Shown: piece by piece, positions 44,395 to 52,680 of the stretch
Numbering within the stretch: position 1 is the first letter of the stretch
How the letters are laid out: every line of letters starts with the position of its first letter
Assembly (NCBI RefSeq): GCF_009830125.1
Contig: NZ_WUPT01000003.1
Span: 124,001 to 188,000 of the forward strand
Direction: 5' to 3'
Origin: Kangsaoukella pontilimi
GTDB taxonomy: Bacteria > Pseudomonadota > Alphaproteobacteria > Rhodobacterales > Rhodobacteraceae
Length of the DNA: 64,000 nucleotides
Made by a program: the position numbers and the translations under genes
The notes under the pieces: model-generated
Told to the model about the DNA's origin: nothing
The model's input: the letters and a program-made list of their open reading frames with translations, nothing else
Database searches by the model: none

Positions 44395-45202
44395 CACGGA
44401 CACACGCTGGCGCGCCCTGATCGGCGCGCTGGCCGCGCTCGGTCTCATCCTGTCGGTTCTCTCGTGGAATCCGCTCGCCCGCGTGGCCTCGGCCGAGGCG
44501 CGGGCGACGCTGGCGTCCACGGTAACGGTCTATGCGGGGCTGAGGTCGCTCAACGCATTCCTCTCCACCGCGCAGGAGGTCGAGGTCGGCGGCTCGCTGG
44601 TGGTGCAGGGCTCGGTCCAGCCACTCAAGACGCTGGAGCCTATCGACGACACGGTGGAACGGGTGGCGGCGGTGGTGCTGACACTTTCGGTCGCCTCAGG
44701 CCTGCTGGCGCTTGGCTTCGGGCCTTTGTCGGTCATCGGCTTCGCGGTGATGCTCGCGGGCGTCGGTCTCCGGCAGACCTCCCCCGACCTCGCCCGGCGC
44801 TGCCTCGCCACCGGCGCGCTGGTGGCGCTGATCCTGCCCGCGTCCTTCGCGGTCTCTGGCGTGGCTGGCGATGCGATGACCCGCGCGGTCTGGGCCGAGA
44901 ACACGGCCATCCTCGACCGTATCCGGGGCGAGGTGGGCGAAGACGGCCCCGTCGGTGCGGCTCCGGCTGCCGCGGGCGGCACCGGCTTCTGGTCCTGGCT
45001 CACCGGAGACGACACGGCGACCGAGGCCGCGCGAGGCGAGACCCTCGGCACCGTCGCCCGCTACCGCGAGGTGGCCAGCGTCCTCTGGTCGGAATCGGGT
45101 GCGCTTCTCGAAAGCTACGTCTCGATCCTCGCGGTCTGGCTTCTGAAACTGGTGGTGCTGCCGCTCACCCTTATTCTGGTGGCGGTCCGGTTGATCCGAT
45201 AG
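44357..45202 (+). CDS. Membrane protein of unknown function
   Basis: A 281-residue protein that I do not recognise. A first membrane helix lies about residues 19-38, followed by a periplasmic-type region (LNAFLSTAQEVEVGGSLVVQ). Two to three helices follow about residues 103-170, then a polar loop with a Gly/Ala-rich patch, and a last helix at the C-terminus (WLLKLVVLPLTLILVAVRLI). It begins 38 nt inside the preceding flavoenzyme gene in another frame, which suggests tight translational coupling. Confidence 0.65.
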   Translation: MTPETRPSAKTADTDTRWRALIGALAALGLILSVLSWNPLARVASAEARATLASTVTVYAGLRSLNAFLSTAQEVEVGGSLVVQGSVQPLKTLEPIDDTVERVAAVVLTLSVASGLLALGFGPLSVIGFAVMLAGVGLRQTSPDLARRCLATGALVALILPASFAVSGVAGDAMTRAVWAENTAILDRIRGEVGEDGPVGAAPAAAGGTGFWSWLTGDDTATEAARGETLGTVARYREVASVLWSESGALLESYVSILAVWLLKLVVLPLTLILVAVRLIR

Positions 45203-45724
45203 GCGCGACACCGCCGCCCCGATCCGGGCAAAGGCCCGGCGGGGTCGGTCACGTCTCTCTCTGCTTGAAGATCGCCTGATCCGGAGAACCGGAGACAAGT
45301 CAAACCGGAAAACAGCGGCGCCGCTGAAAAACGGCCCTCCTGAGTGTCCTGAAGCGCCTTTGCCAGAGACGCCGTCATTGGCCGGTACGGACGAACGCGA
45401 GGCGATGCCCCCCGCGCGAGGAACCGAAGGGACCGGGGCGTCACCCCCAGACGGTCGTAGCTACGGCAAAGGGGTATACGCCCCAACCCCTCACAACCGG
45501 TAACCCGACCGCACGCTCTTCGCCTGTTCGTAAATATCCCGGGGGAGGCGCAAAGCGCCGGGGGCAGAGCCCCTAGAGCGAATGCAGAATGCATTCGAGG
45601 ACAGCCGGCAGAAGATCGCAGCGCGATCTTCGAGAGGCCCAAAGCGAATATCGCAGATATTCGCGGTACCCGATTTTCGCTCCGAAAATCGGCCCCCCGC
45701 GACCCGCAAAGCGGGGCGCAACAC
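45203..45724. repeat. Modular hairpin array B in a 522-nt gene-free gap
   Basis: The first 310 nt hold no recognisable gene. From about 45515 the order is box CCTGTTCGTAAATATCCC, GGCGC-AAA-GCGCC (45547-45559) and GGGGC-AGA-GCCCC (45561-45573). Then come 21-nt hairpins at 45578-45598 (arm CGAATGCA inside), 45611-45631 (arm GAAGATCGC), 45644-45664 (arm GCGAATATC) and 45671-45691 (arm CGATTTTCG), and CCCGC-AAA-GCGGG (45703-45715). The first three 21-nt hairpins are at 33-nt steps with the same 12-nt linkers as array A, in inverted orientation. It is the 3' flank of alkB. Confidence 0.8.
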
Positions 45725-46870
45725 CTATCGGGGCATGGGCGTGGACATCGTGTTATACGCGCTCCAGTCCACGATCTCGGGATAAAACTGCCGCCGCCAG
45801 GCGCGTACGCGCGGGTTCATCCGCGACCGCCAGAGGCGCGGGAAAAGCGCCATCGTCGTCATCACCGCATAGCTGTAGGGAAGCTGCGGCGCCTCGTCGG
45901 TATCCCGCGACTGGAGCAGCGGAAAGCGTCGCGCGGGCTTGTAGTGGTGGTCCGAATGCCGCTGAAGATTGATCAAAAGCCAGTTCGTCGCCTGATGATC
46001 CGCGTTCCACGAATGCTGAGGTCCCGTCGGCTCATAGCGCCCGTCGCCCAGATGCTTCCGCGTCAGCCCGTAATGCTCGACGTAATTGACCAGCTCCAGC
46101 TGCCAGATCGCCGCCAGCGCCTGAAACGCGAAGAGCACCACACCCCAGACCCCGCCCGCCAGAAGCGCCAGCGTCAGAAACCCGAGCTGCAAGGCGCCAT
46201 AGGTCCAGAAGGCATTGGCCCGATTCCAGACCGGCAACCCCTTCCGCGCCAGCTTTGTCCGCTCTGCGTCCCAGGCCGAAGTCAGCCCCTGCCGCAGCAC
46301 GCGCAGGAAAAACCGGTGGAAGTTCTCGTTATAGCGCGCCGTCACCGTATCCTTGGGCGTCGCCACGTATCGGTGATGCACCAGCAGATGCTCCGACCGG
46401 AAATGCCCGTAAAGCGCCATTGCCATCAGGATGTCGCCCAGCCAGCGCTCGACCCGGCTCGGCTGGTGCATCAGCTCATGAGCATAGACGATCCCGATCG
46501 TCCCGCTCATCACGCCGAGGCCGAAGGCGATGCCCAGTTCCTCGTACCACGCGGTGTGGTCGGTCGCCGCGAGGTAGTACAGGACGCCGAAGATGGTCGC
46601 CCCCTGTACCGGCGCCCAGATCAGCGTGATCGCCCGATGCCAGAAGAGGTTGCCGTCGGGCGTCCCGGGGTCGACCACCCGCGGCGCGAGGTTCAGGAAC
46701 GTGTCCACCATCCCGAACAGCGCCCATGTCGAGACCGGCACAAGGAAGATGACCCAACCGCCATGGACCGCCGCCAGCCAGACGACCGGCACCAGCATCA
46801 GCGACAGCCAGAAAGGCGCCGCATTGGCAAGGCCGGTCCGCGCCGGCATGGGGGACAGCGTGTCGCTCAT
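45725..46870 (-). CDS. alkB: AlkB-family alkane 1-monooxygenase
   Basis: Integral-membrane non-haem di-iron hydroxylase that oxidises medium-chain alkanes at the terminal carbon. The 381-residue protein has the histidine boxes HELMH (131-135), EHLLVHHRY (160-168, second box) and LQRHSDHHYKP, plus the NYVEHYGLTR segment diagnostic of AlkB. Several membrane helices surround them. The ATG at 46870 is preferred over one 22 codons upstream. No rubredoxin gene is adjacent in this window. Its 3' side carries hairpin array B. Confidence 0.92.
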   Translation of the reverse strand: MSDTLSPMPARTGLANAAPFWLSLMLVPVVWLAAVHGGWVIFLVPVSTWALFGMVDTFLNLAPRVVDPGTPDGNLFWHRAITLIWAPVQGATIFGVLYYLAATDHTAWYEELGIAFGLGVMSGTIGIVYAHELMHQPSRVERWLGDILMAMALYGHFRSEHLLVHHRYVATPKDTVTARYNENFHRFFLRVLRQGLTSAWDAERTKLARKGLPVWNRANAFWTYGALQLGFLTLALLAGGVWGVVLFAFQALAAIWQLELVNYVEHYGLTRKHLGDGRYEPTGPQHSWNADHQATNWLLINLQRHSDHHYKPARRFPLLQSRDTDEAPQLPYSYAVMTTMALFPRLWRSRMNPRVRAWRRQFYPEIVDWSAYNTMSTPMPR

Positions 46871-46901
46871 GACCGCGATATTACCGCACCCGCCCGGCGG
46901 C

Positions 46902-47963
46902 TCAATTCTCGACCGCAAGGTCTGACGCAAGGTCAAAGGCCTTCCGCATCACTGTGGGCAGGTCGCTTGGCCGGAACCGCTCGCGGGGAAGGAAGGTGCC
47001 GCGCTCCGGCGCCGCCGTCATGGCGACGTCTGCGCGGTAGAGCTTCAGCCTCAGGTGGAAATGCGTGAAGGTGTGGCGCACCTCGCCCGGCACTTCGCGC
47101 CAGTCTGCCGCCACAGGCGGCGTGCCGGCCTCCGGCTCTTCCCGCCACTCGGTCCCCGGCCAGCCCAGCATGCCCCCCAACAGACCCGACGGCGGGCGGG
47201 TCTCCAACAGCCACGCGCCGTCCTCCCGCCGAGCCAGCCACGCCGTGCCCAGCCGGATCGGCTTGGCCTTCTTGGGGGTCTTCCGGGGCAAGTCCGCCGC
47301 GATCCCCTGCAAGCGGCCCGCGCAGCCCTCCTGCCACGGGCAGATGCCGCAGGCGGGAGATCGGGGCGTGCAGATCGTGGCGCCAAGGTCCATCACGGCT
47401 TGCGCATAGTCTCCTGGCCGTGCCTCGGGCGTCAGCGCCTCGGCCAGCGCGGTCAGCTCCGGTTTCGCCTCGGGGAGCGGCGTGAGGACGGCGTAGCGCC
47501 GCGCCATGACCCGCTCCACATTCCCGTCCACCACCGTGGCAGACCGGTTAAAGGCGATGGCGGCGATGGCCGAGGCGGTATAGGGGCCGATCCCCGGCAG
47601 GGTCAGAAGAGCCTCGCGCGTGTCGGGGAAGCGCCCGCCGTGGTCGGCCACCACCGCCCGCGCGCATTTCAAGAGGTTCCGCGCCCGCGCATAGTATCCA
47701 AGCCCCGCCCATTCGCCCATGACGGCCTCGTCCGGTGCGGCGGCAAGGTCCGCGACCGTGGGCCAGAGCGCCGTGAAGCGCTCGAAATAGGCGGTAACGG
47801 CGGCCACCGTGGTCTGTTGCAGCATCACTTCGGAGAGCCAGACGCGGTAGGGATCGGGCCTGACGCCCTGCCGCCGCGCATCGGGTCCGACGCGCCAGGG
47901 CATCCGGCGCGCATGGGCGTCGTACCAGTCCAGAAGGGCTGCGGTTGCGGCGGGGTCACGCAA
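46902..47963 (-). CDS. mutY: A/G-specific adenine DNA glycosylase
   Basis: Removes adenine opposite 8-oxoguanine. The 353-residue protein has catalytic Glu45 in WLSEVMLQQT, the helix-hairpin-helix LPGIGPYTASAIAAIAF, and Asp146 in VVDGN. The iron-sulfur ligands are Cys198, Cys205, Cys208 and Cys214 in CTPRSPACGICPWQEGC. The C-terminal Nudix-like domain recognises oxoG. It ends 31 nt before the alkB start. Confidence 0.96.
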   Translation of the reverse strand: MRDPAATAALLDWYDAHARRMPWRVGPDARRQGVRPDPYRVWLSEVMLQQTTVAAVTAYFERFTALWPTVADLAAAPDEAVMGEWAGLGYYARARNLLKCARAVVADHGGRFPDTREALLTLPGIGPYTASAIAAIAFNRSATVVDGNVERVMARRYAVLTPLPEAKPELTALAEALTPEARPGDYAQAVMDLGATICTPRSPACGICPWQEGCAGRLQGIAADLPRKTPKKAKPIRLGTAWLARREDGAWLLETRPPSGLLGGMLGWPGTEWREEPEAGTPPVAADWREVPGEVRHTFTHFHLRLKLYRADVAMTAAPERGTFLPRERFRPSDLPTVMRKAFDLASDLAVEN

Positions 47964-48045
47964 TCTTTATGTCTCCGTCAGCTTCAGGGCTGGCATCACG
48001 GCCACCGGCCCTTAGAATGAGAGCCGAAAGGCAGAAGGCAAGGCG

Positions 48046-48552
48046 ATGTCTGTAAAAGGACGCAAATCGGGGTTCAAGCGGGCGGCGACGCTGCTGCAGT
48101 CGCGCATCCGCACGGCGGGCGAGACGCGCGGCTTCGCGGTCACGCGTCTTCTGACCCATTGGCCCGACATCGTCGGCCCCGATATCGCCCGCGCTGCGCG
48201 CCCCGTCGAGGTCAGCTATGGCCGGGGCTTTGGCGCGACGCTCACCGTACTGACCACCGGGGCCGAAGCGCCGATGCTGGAGATGCAGAAAGAGACGATC
48301 CGCGAGCGTGTGAACGCCTGCTATGGCTATGCCGCGATCTCGAAGGTGCGCCTGACCCAGACCGCCGCCACCGGGTTCTCCGAGGGCCGGGCGGATTTCG
48401 AATACCGTCCCGCCGGCAAGGAGCCGGCCGGGCCCGATCCCGAGACGCTGCGCCAGGCCGACGAGGCCGTGGCGGATGTCGCCAATGACGGTCTCAGGGC
48501 GGCCCTGGGCCGGCTTGGCGCCAATATTCTTACCCAGTCGAAACAACATTGA
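48046..48552 (+). CDS. DUF721 / DciA-like protein
   Basis: A 168-residue protein with the N-terminal DUF721 fold (LLTHWPDIVGPDIARAARPV, and LTVLTTGAEAPMLEMQKETI, then RERVNACYGYAAISKVRLTQ). DciA proteins load or regulate the replicative helicase in bacteria lacking DnaC. It is divergent from mutY and is followed 13 nt later by dsbA, a conserved alphaproteobacterial order. Confidence 0.83.
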   Translation: MSVKGRKSGFKRAATLLQSRIRTAGETRGFAVTRLLTHWPDIVGPDIARAARPVEVSYGRGFGATLTVLTTGAEAPMLEMQKETIRERVNACYGYAAISKVRLTQTAATGFSEGRADFEYRPAGKEPAGPDPETLRQADEAVADVANDGLRAALGRLGANILTQSKQH

Positions 48553-48565
48553 AGGTTCCCACACC

Positions 48566-49204
48566 ATGACCAGACCCATGACGGCCCTCGCCGCCTTCGT
48601 TCTGACGGTCTTCGCGGCCCTCGCGCTCGTCGCCAGCCCGGCCCAGGCCCAGGACGCCGACGTCGATACCAGCGGCATCGTCGAGATGACCATGGGCGAT
48701 CCCGATGCGCCCGTGACGGTGATCGAATACGCCTCTTACACCTGCCCGCATTGCGCACGTTTCCACGCCGATACGTTCAAGCAGCTCAAGGCCGATTACA
48801 TCGACACCGGCAAGGTGCATTTCATCTACCGAGAAGTCTATTTCGACCGCTTCGGCCTCTGGGCCTCGATCGTCGCGCGGTGCGGCGAGGGGGCGGAGAA
48901 CCGCTTCTTCGGCATCACCGACATGCTTTACGCACAGCAGGGCGACTGGGCGCGGCAGGATGATCCTGCCCAGATCGTCGAGCGGCTGCGCCGGATCGGC
49001 AAGACTGCCGGTCTGACGGACGGGCAACTGGACCAGTGCCTGACGGATGCCGACAACGCGCAGGCGCTTTATGCGCGCTGGCTCGAGCTGGGCGAAGAGG
49101 ACGGGATCGACTCGACGCCGTCTTTCGTCATCGACGGGCGCAAATACGCGAATATGCCCTATGCCGAGATGTCCGAGCTGATCGACAACGCCGTCGGCGG
49201 CTGA
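48566..49204 (+). CDS. Periplasmic DsbA-family thiol:disulfide oxidoreductase
   Basis: A 212-residue exported protein. Signal peptide to about residue 28 (ALALVASPAQAQ). Redox site CPHC at residues 60-63 (YASYTCPHCARFH), helical insertion, cis-proline at STPSFVIDG. Matches the DsbA-like proteins (often called BdbD/DsbA) that oxidise envelope proteins. The start at 48566 is chosen from the signal peptide. Hairpin array C follows directly. Confidence 0.9.
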   Translation: MTRPMTALAAFVLTVFAALALVASPAQAQDADVDTSGIVEMTMGDPDAPVTVIEYASYTCPHCARFHADTFKQLKADYIDTGKVHFIYREVYFDRFGLWASIVARCGEGAENRFFGITDMLYAQQGDWARQDDPAQIVERLRRIGKTAGLTDGQLDQCLTDADNAQALYARWLELGEEDGIDSTPSFVIDGRKYANMPYAEMSELIDNAVGG

Positions 49205-49212
49205 TGGGCGGC

Positions 49213-49323
49213 GCCGAAGATCGTCACGATCTTCGGCACGAATGCCAACGGCATTCGCTTCAGGGGCTTCCGCCCCCGGCGCTTTCCGCCTCCCCCGAGG
49301 ATATTTTGAAACAGGCGAAGGGG
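49213..49323. repeat. Modular hairpin array C
   Basis: Hairpin with arms CGAAGATCG / CGATCTTCG and loop TCA (49215-49235), extended by two more base pairs. Next is CGAATGCC-AAC-GGCATTCG (49239-49257). After these come GGGGCTTCCGCCCCCGGCG and the box CCCCCGAGGATATTTTGAAA, ending with GGCGAAGGGG. It starts 9 nt after the dsbA stop codon and fills the convergent gap to lpxK, so it may terminate either transcript. Confidence 0.78.
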
Positions 49324-49354
49324 CCGGTGTGTCGTCAGAACGCCCGGCCTTTTC

Positions 49355-50347
49355 TCATGGGAGGGCGCCGATGCGTCTGAGCGCGTCGTCGAGCGGGTCG
49401 GGGGTGTCGAGATGGAGCCGGACCGGCACCGTCAGCACCTTGGTCCGGAAGTCAGGCGGCAGGCGCACCGCGTCCTTTTCCGTGGTGACGAGCTGGGCGA
49501 CGAGCGCCTTGGCCTCGATCTCGAGCCGTTTCATCAGGGCATCGGTCAGGGGCTGGTGATCCTCGAGCGCCTCGGCGCGGATCACCTCGGCGCCAAGGCC
49601 TCTGACTGTGCGGAAGAACTTGGCCGGGTTGCCGATCCCGGCGAAGGCGAGAACCCGTAGGCCCTCCCAGGGCATGCCCGTGGGGAGCGGGCGGAGTTCC
49701 CCCGTGACGCGCGGCACGGTGACCGCGCTGCCCCAGTTCCTCGTGAAAGCCTCCTGCGCTGCCGCGTCCCCGATTGTCAGCAGGATATCCGCCCGCGCCA
49801 TCCCGGCGGCCACCGGCTCGCGCAGGGGGCCGGCGGGCAGGACGCGGCCATTGCCGAAGCCCGCCGACGCGTCGGCCACGACGATGGACAGGGTCTTGGC
49901 AACTGCGGGGTTCTGTAACCCGTCATCCATGACGATCACCCGGGCCCCCGCCGCCTCGGCGGCGCGGGCGCCCGCGGCCCGGTCTCGCGCGATCCATGTG
50001 GGCCGGAACGCAGCCAGCAGGAGCGGTTCGTCGCCGACATCTGCGGCGCTATGGGTTCGGGGGTCCACCTGGTCCGGGCCTTCCAGCCGCCCGCCATAAC
50101 CGCGGGACAGAAAATGCACGCCGTCGCCCAGACGTTCCGAGAGCGCGATGGCGACGGGCGTCTTGCCCGTGCCACCGACCGAGATGTTGCCGACGCAGAT
50201 CACCGGGCAGGCGGTCGTCACCTCGGCAGGCCGCGCCACGCGCCGCGCGGTTGCGCGGCCATAGGCCCAGCCAAGCGGTGCCAGCAGGCGCGCGCGGAGC
50301 GCAGGTGTGTCGGGCGGGCTCTGCCAGAAGTCGGGCGCACGCATCAT
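49355..50347 (-). CDS. lpxK: Tetraacyldisaccharide 4'-kinase
   Basis: Phosphorylates the lipid A precursor at 4'. The 330-residue protein has the P-loop [39 protein letters not shown] and [13 protein letters not shown]. Two tandem ATGs (50347, 50344) overlap the waaA stop. Part of the DUF4170-waaA-lpxK lipid A block. Confidence 0.95.
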   Translation of the reverse strand: MMRAPDFWQSPPDTPALRARLLAPLGWAYGRATARRVARPAEVTTACPVICVGNISVGGTGKTPVAIALSERLGDGVHFLSRGYGGRLEGPDQVDPRTHSAADVGDEPLLLAAFRPTWIARDRAAGARAAEAAGARVIVMDDGLQNPAVAKTLSIVVADASAGFGNGRVLPAGPLREPVAAGMARADILLTIGDAAAQEAFTRNWGSAVTVPRVTGELRPLPTGMPWEGLRVLAFAGIGNPAKFFRTVRGLGAEVIRAEALEDHQPLTDALMKRLEIEAKALVAQLVTTEKDAVRLPPDFRTKVLTVPVRLHLDTPDPLDDALRRIGALP

Positions 50348-51606
50348 ACGGCCTCTTTCCCGGCAAGGGCGAGGTCCAGCCGCTCGACAAGCGCCTCGAC
50401 GACATGGGCGCTTTCCGAGGTGGCGGACCATCCGGCATGGGCCATCGCGGCCACCTTGTCGGGGGCCAGCAGGTCGTAGACCGCATCGGTCAGCGCCGCC
50501 GCGTCCGGGATCCGGCGGCTTGCCGATGCGGCGGCCAGCCGTTCGAAGCGCCAGGGCGCGTCGCCAAGCGCGGGACCGTGAAGGACCGCACAGCCGAGCG
50601 CCGCCGGCTCGAACGGGTCGGGCGGCGGCGCCTCGCGCGCAACGAGGGTGCCGCCGAGATAGGCGACCGGCGCGAGGCGGTACCAGAGACCCAGCTCGTC
50701 AGGGCGGTCGGCCAGGAATATCTGCACGGTCTCGTCGGGGACCTCGCCCGCCGAGCGGAGCGCGGTGCGCCAGCCCCGCGCCTCGAGCGAGGCTGCGATC
50801 CCGGCGCCGTCCTGCGCGCGGTCCGGCACGAGGATCAGAAGCAGGCGGTGCGACGCCTTGAGCGCCCTCCGATGCGCGGCCTCGACGGGGGCGAGGTCAT
50901 CGGCGCTTGCCTCTGCGGCCAGCCAGATGGGCCGGCCCTGAAGTGCTGCCTGAAAGCGGTCGCGCTCGCGCTCGTTGCACGGTAGCGCAAGGGTGGTGTC
51001 CGACAGCGGGCCGGTCACGCGTACCTTCGCGTGGTCCAGATGCTTGCGGAAGGCTTCGGCCTCGGCGGCCGAGGGCGCGAAGACCGCCTCGAAATTCTCG
51101 ACCAGAGACGCAGGAAGAAGACCCAGCCGCCCGCCCGTCGTCTCGCCCCGCTTGGCGGCGGCGAGAAAGAGCGGAATGCCCCTCCGCCGCGCCTCGTTGA
51201 TGAGCGCGGGGCGGTCGGGCGCGCCGAGGATCACGCCCATATCGGGATGCCAGTGATCGAGAAACCGCGCGACCGAGCCCTGCGTGTCCCCTGGCGCAAG
51301 TTGATGAACCGCGTTCCGCCGCGCGGCAGGCGTCAGCGCGCCCGCGTCCTGCGTAGTGGCGAGGCCGAAGACCGGCTCGCCCCGCATCTCGGACAAGGCG
51401 TCGGTCAGCGCGGCGATGACGCCGCATTCCGCCGGGTGGCGCGCATGAAGCCAGAGGACCAGCCCCTCGGGCCGCGCCTCGGTCGGCTGGCCCAGCCGTT
51501 CGGTCGCGCGTTCGGGCGGCGCGGCTGGCGCGCCTTTGACCGTATCGGTCAGGCGTCCGGCGGCGTAGAAGAGCCGCGAAAGAAGGCGCGGCCGTGGTCC
51601 TGTCAG
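50344..51606 (-). CDS. waaA: 3-deoxy-D-manno-octulosonic acid (Kdo) transferase, CTG start predicted
   Basis: Transfers Kdo to lipid IVA. From the first ATG (51396) the protein would be 350 residues and lack the conserved N-terminal region. The open frame continues upstream with [14 protein letters not shown] and [20 protein letters not shown], the usual WaaA N-terminus. No ATG, GTG or TTG is available there. A CTG at 51606, in a CTGA overlap with the upstream gene's TGA, has GAGGAG (51615-51620) 8 nt before it. I take CTG as the start, giving 420 residues. GT-B features [20 protein letters not shown] and [10 protein letters not shown] are seen. Confidence 0.85.
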   Translation of the reverse strand: MTGPRPRLLSRLFYAAGRLTDTVKGAPAAPPERATERLGQPTEARPEGLVLWLHARHPAECGVIAALTDALSEMRGEPVFGLATTQDAGALTPAARRNAVHQLAPGDTQGSVARFLDHWHPDMGVILGAPDRPALINEARRRGIPLFLAAAKRGETTGGRLGLLPASLVENFEAVFAPSAAEAEAFRKHLDHAKVRVTGPLSDTTLALPCNERERDRFQAALQGRPIWLAAEASADDLAPVEAAHRRALKASHRLLLILVPDRAQDGAGIAASLEARGWRTALRSAGEVPDETVQIFLADRPDELGLWYRLAPVAYLGGTLVAREAPPPDPFEPAALGCAVLHGPALGDAPWRFERLAAASASRRIPDAAALTDAVYDLLAPDKVAAMAHAGWSATSESAHVVEALVERLDLALAGKEAV

Positions 51607-51848
51607 GAGCCCAGCTCCTCGGTCGAGGACGCCGCCGCCTCTTCGTCGCGCAGCCGGTGCAGATGGGCGATATAGTAGCGCATATGCGCGTTATCGACGG
51701 TGCGCTGCGCTTCGGACTTCCATGCGTTGTAGGCGGTCTCGTAGCTGGGGAAGATGCCGACGATATGGATGTCGTCCACATCCTTGAAGACGTTCTTGGT
51801 GGGATCGACGAGTTCGCCGCCGAAAACGAGGTGCAAGCGCTGTGTCAT
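51603..51848 (-). CDS. DUF4170 domain protein
   Basis: A small 81-residue protein found before waaA in Rhodobacteraceae. Sequence landmarks: MTQRLHLVFGGELVDPTKNV, VDDIHIVGIFPSYETAYNAW, and MRYYIAHLHRL. Function unknown. It overlaps waaA by 4 nt and carries within its end the GAGGAG that serves waaA. Confidence 0.88.
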   Translation of the reverse strand: MTQRLHLVFGGELVDPTKNVFKDVDDIHIVGIFPSYETAYNAWKSEAQRTVDNAHMRYYIAHLHRLRDEEAAASSTEELGS

Positions 51849-51894
51849 TTGGCCTCCGATGCTTGCGGCCAAGCTATAGGACCGCCCGGGGGGG

Positions 51895-52680
51895 TCAAGC
51901 GGCGCCGGGGCGCGCCAGTCGCCGGACCGCGTCGTCCACAAGGCCCGCGCCGCCCGCCAGAACGCCCGCCGTCTGCCGGGACGGTGCGTTGAAGGTCAGG
52001 GGGCGCCCCAACCGGTCGCGGACGGCCGCGCCGGCCTCTTCCACGATGACCGCGCCGGCGGCGATGTCCCATTCCCACGCGTTCCGTAGCGTCATCATCG
52101 CGTCAAAGCGTCCCTCGGCCACAAGCGCCATGCGATAGGCGAGCGATGGGCGGAAATGCCGGGTTACCTCGGGCGGGGTCTCGGCCCAGAATTCGGGCGC
52201 GAAGGTCACGCGGGGGGCGAGGATGTCGGCCCCGTCCAGCGCCGGTGCCGCACGCGCGGTGAGCGCCGCGCCGTTCAGGGCCGCGCCCTTTCCCGTCTCG
52301 GCGGTATAGAGCTTGTCGCGTACCGGCAGGAACACGACGCCTGCCACGGGCCGCCCGTTCTCGGCAATGGCCAGCGAATGCGCCCATGTGGGCTCGCCCT
52401 TCACGAAGCTGCGGGTACCGTCGATGGGGTCCACGATGAACACCCGCTCTGCCTTGAGCCGCGCGCTGTCGTCCTCGGTTTCCTCGCTGACCCAGCCATA
52501 ATCGGGGCGCGCCGCCAGAAGGCGTTGTCGCAAATGGCGGTCCACCGCGAAATCGGCCTCGCTGACAGGGTCGTCGCCGCCCTTGTCCCAGACCTGAGGG
52601 TCTTCGCGCCAGAAGCTCCGCGCGATCTCGCCCGCCTCGTGGGCGGCGTCGATCAGAAGCGCAAGGTCACTCCCCGGCAA
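51895..52680 (-). CDS. CysQ-like 3'(2'),5'-bisphosphate nucleotidase / inositol monophosphatase family
   Basis: A 261-residue Mg-dependent phosphatase. Metal-site motifs: SEETEDD (Glu), VDPIDGTRSFVKG (Asp-Pro-Ile-Asp-Gly-Thr) and WEWDIAAGAVIVEEAGA. PAP hydrolysis is likely, but inositol phosphate or histidinol phosphate cannot be ruled out. The start is a TTG, and the gene overlaps the end of pmbA by 14 nt. Confidence 0.87.
   Translation of the reverse strand: MPGSDLALLIDAAHEAGEIARSFWREDPQVWDKGGDDPVSEADFAVDRHLRQRLLAARPDYGWVSEETEDDSARLKAERVFIVDPIDGTRSFVKGEPTWAHSLAIAENGRPVAGVVFLPVRDKLYTAETGKGAALNGAALTARAAPALDGADILAPRVTFAPEFWAETPPEVTRHFRPSLAYRMALVAEGRFDAMMTLRNAWEWDIAAGAVIVEEAGAAVRDRLGRPLTFNAPSRQTAGVLAGGAGLVDDAVRRLARPGAA

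Noticed and set aside
45115-45642. 175-residue minus-strand frame through array B
   Set aside because: It stays open because the hairpin units repeat at multiples of three; the sequence reads as translated repeat (LSKIALRSSAG).
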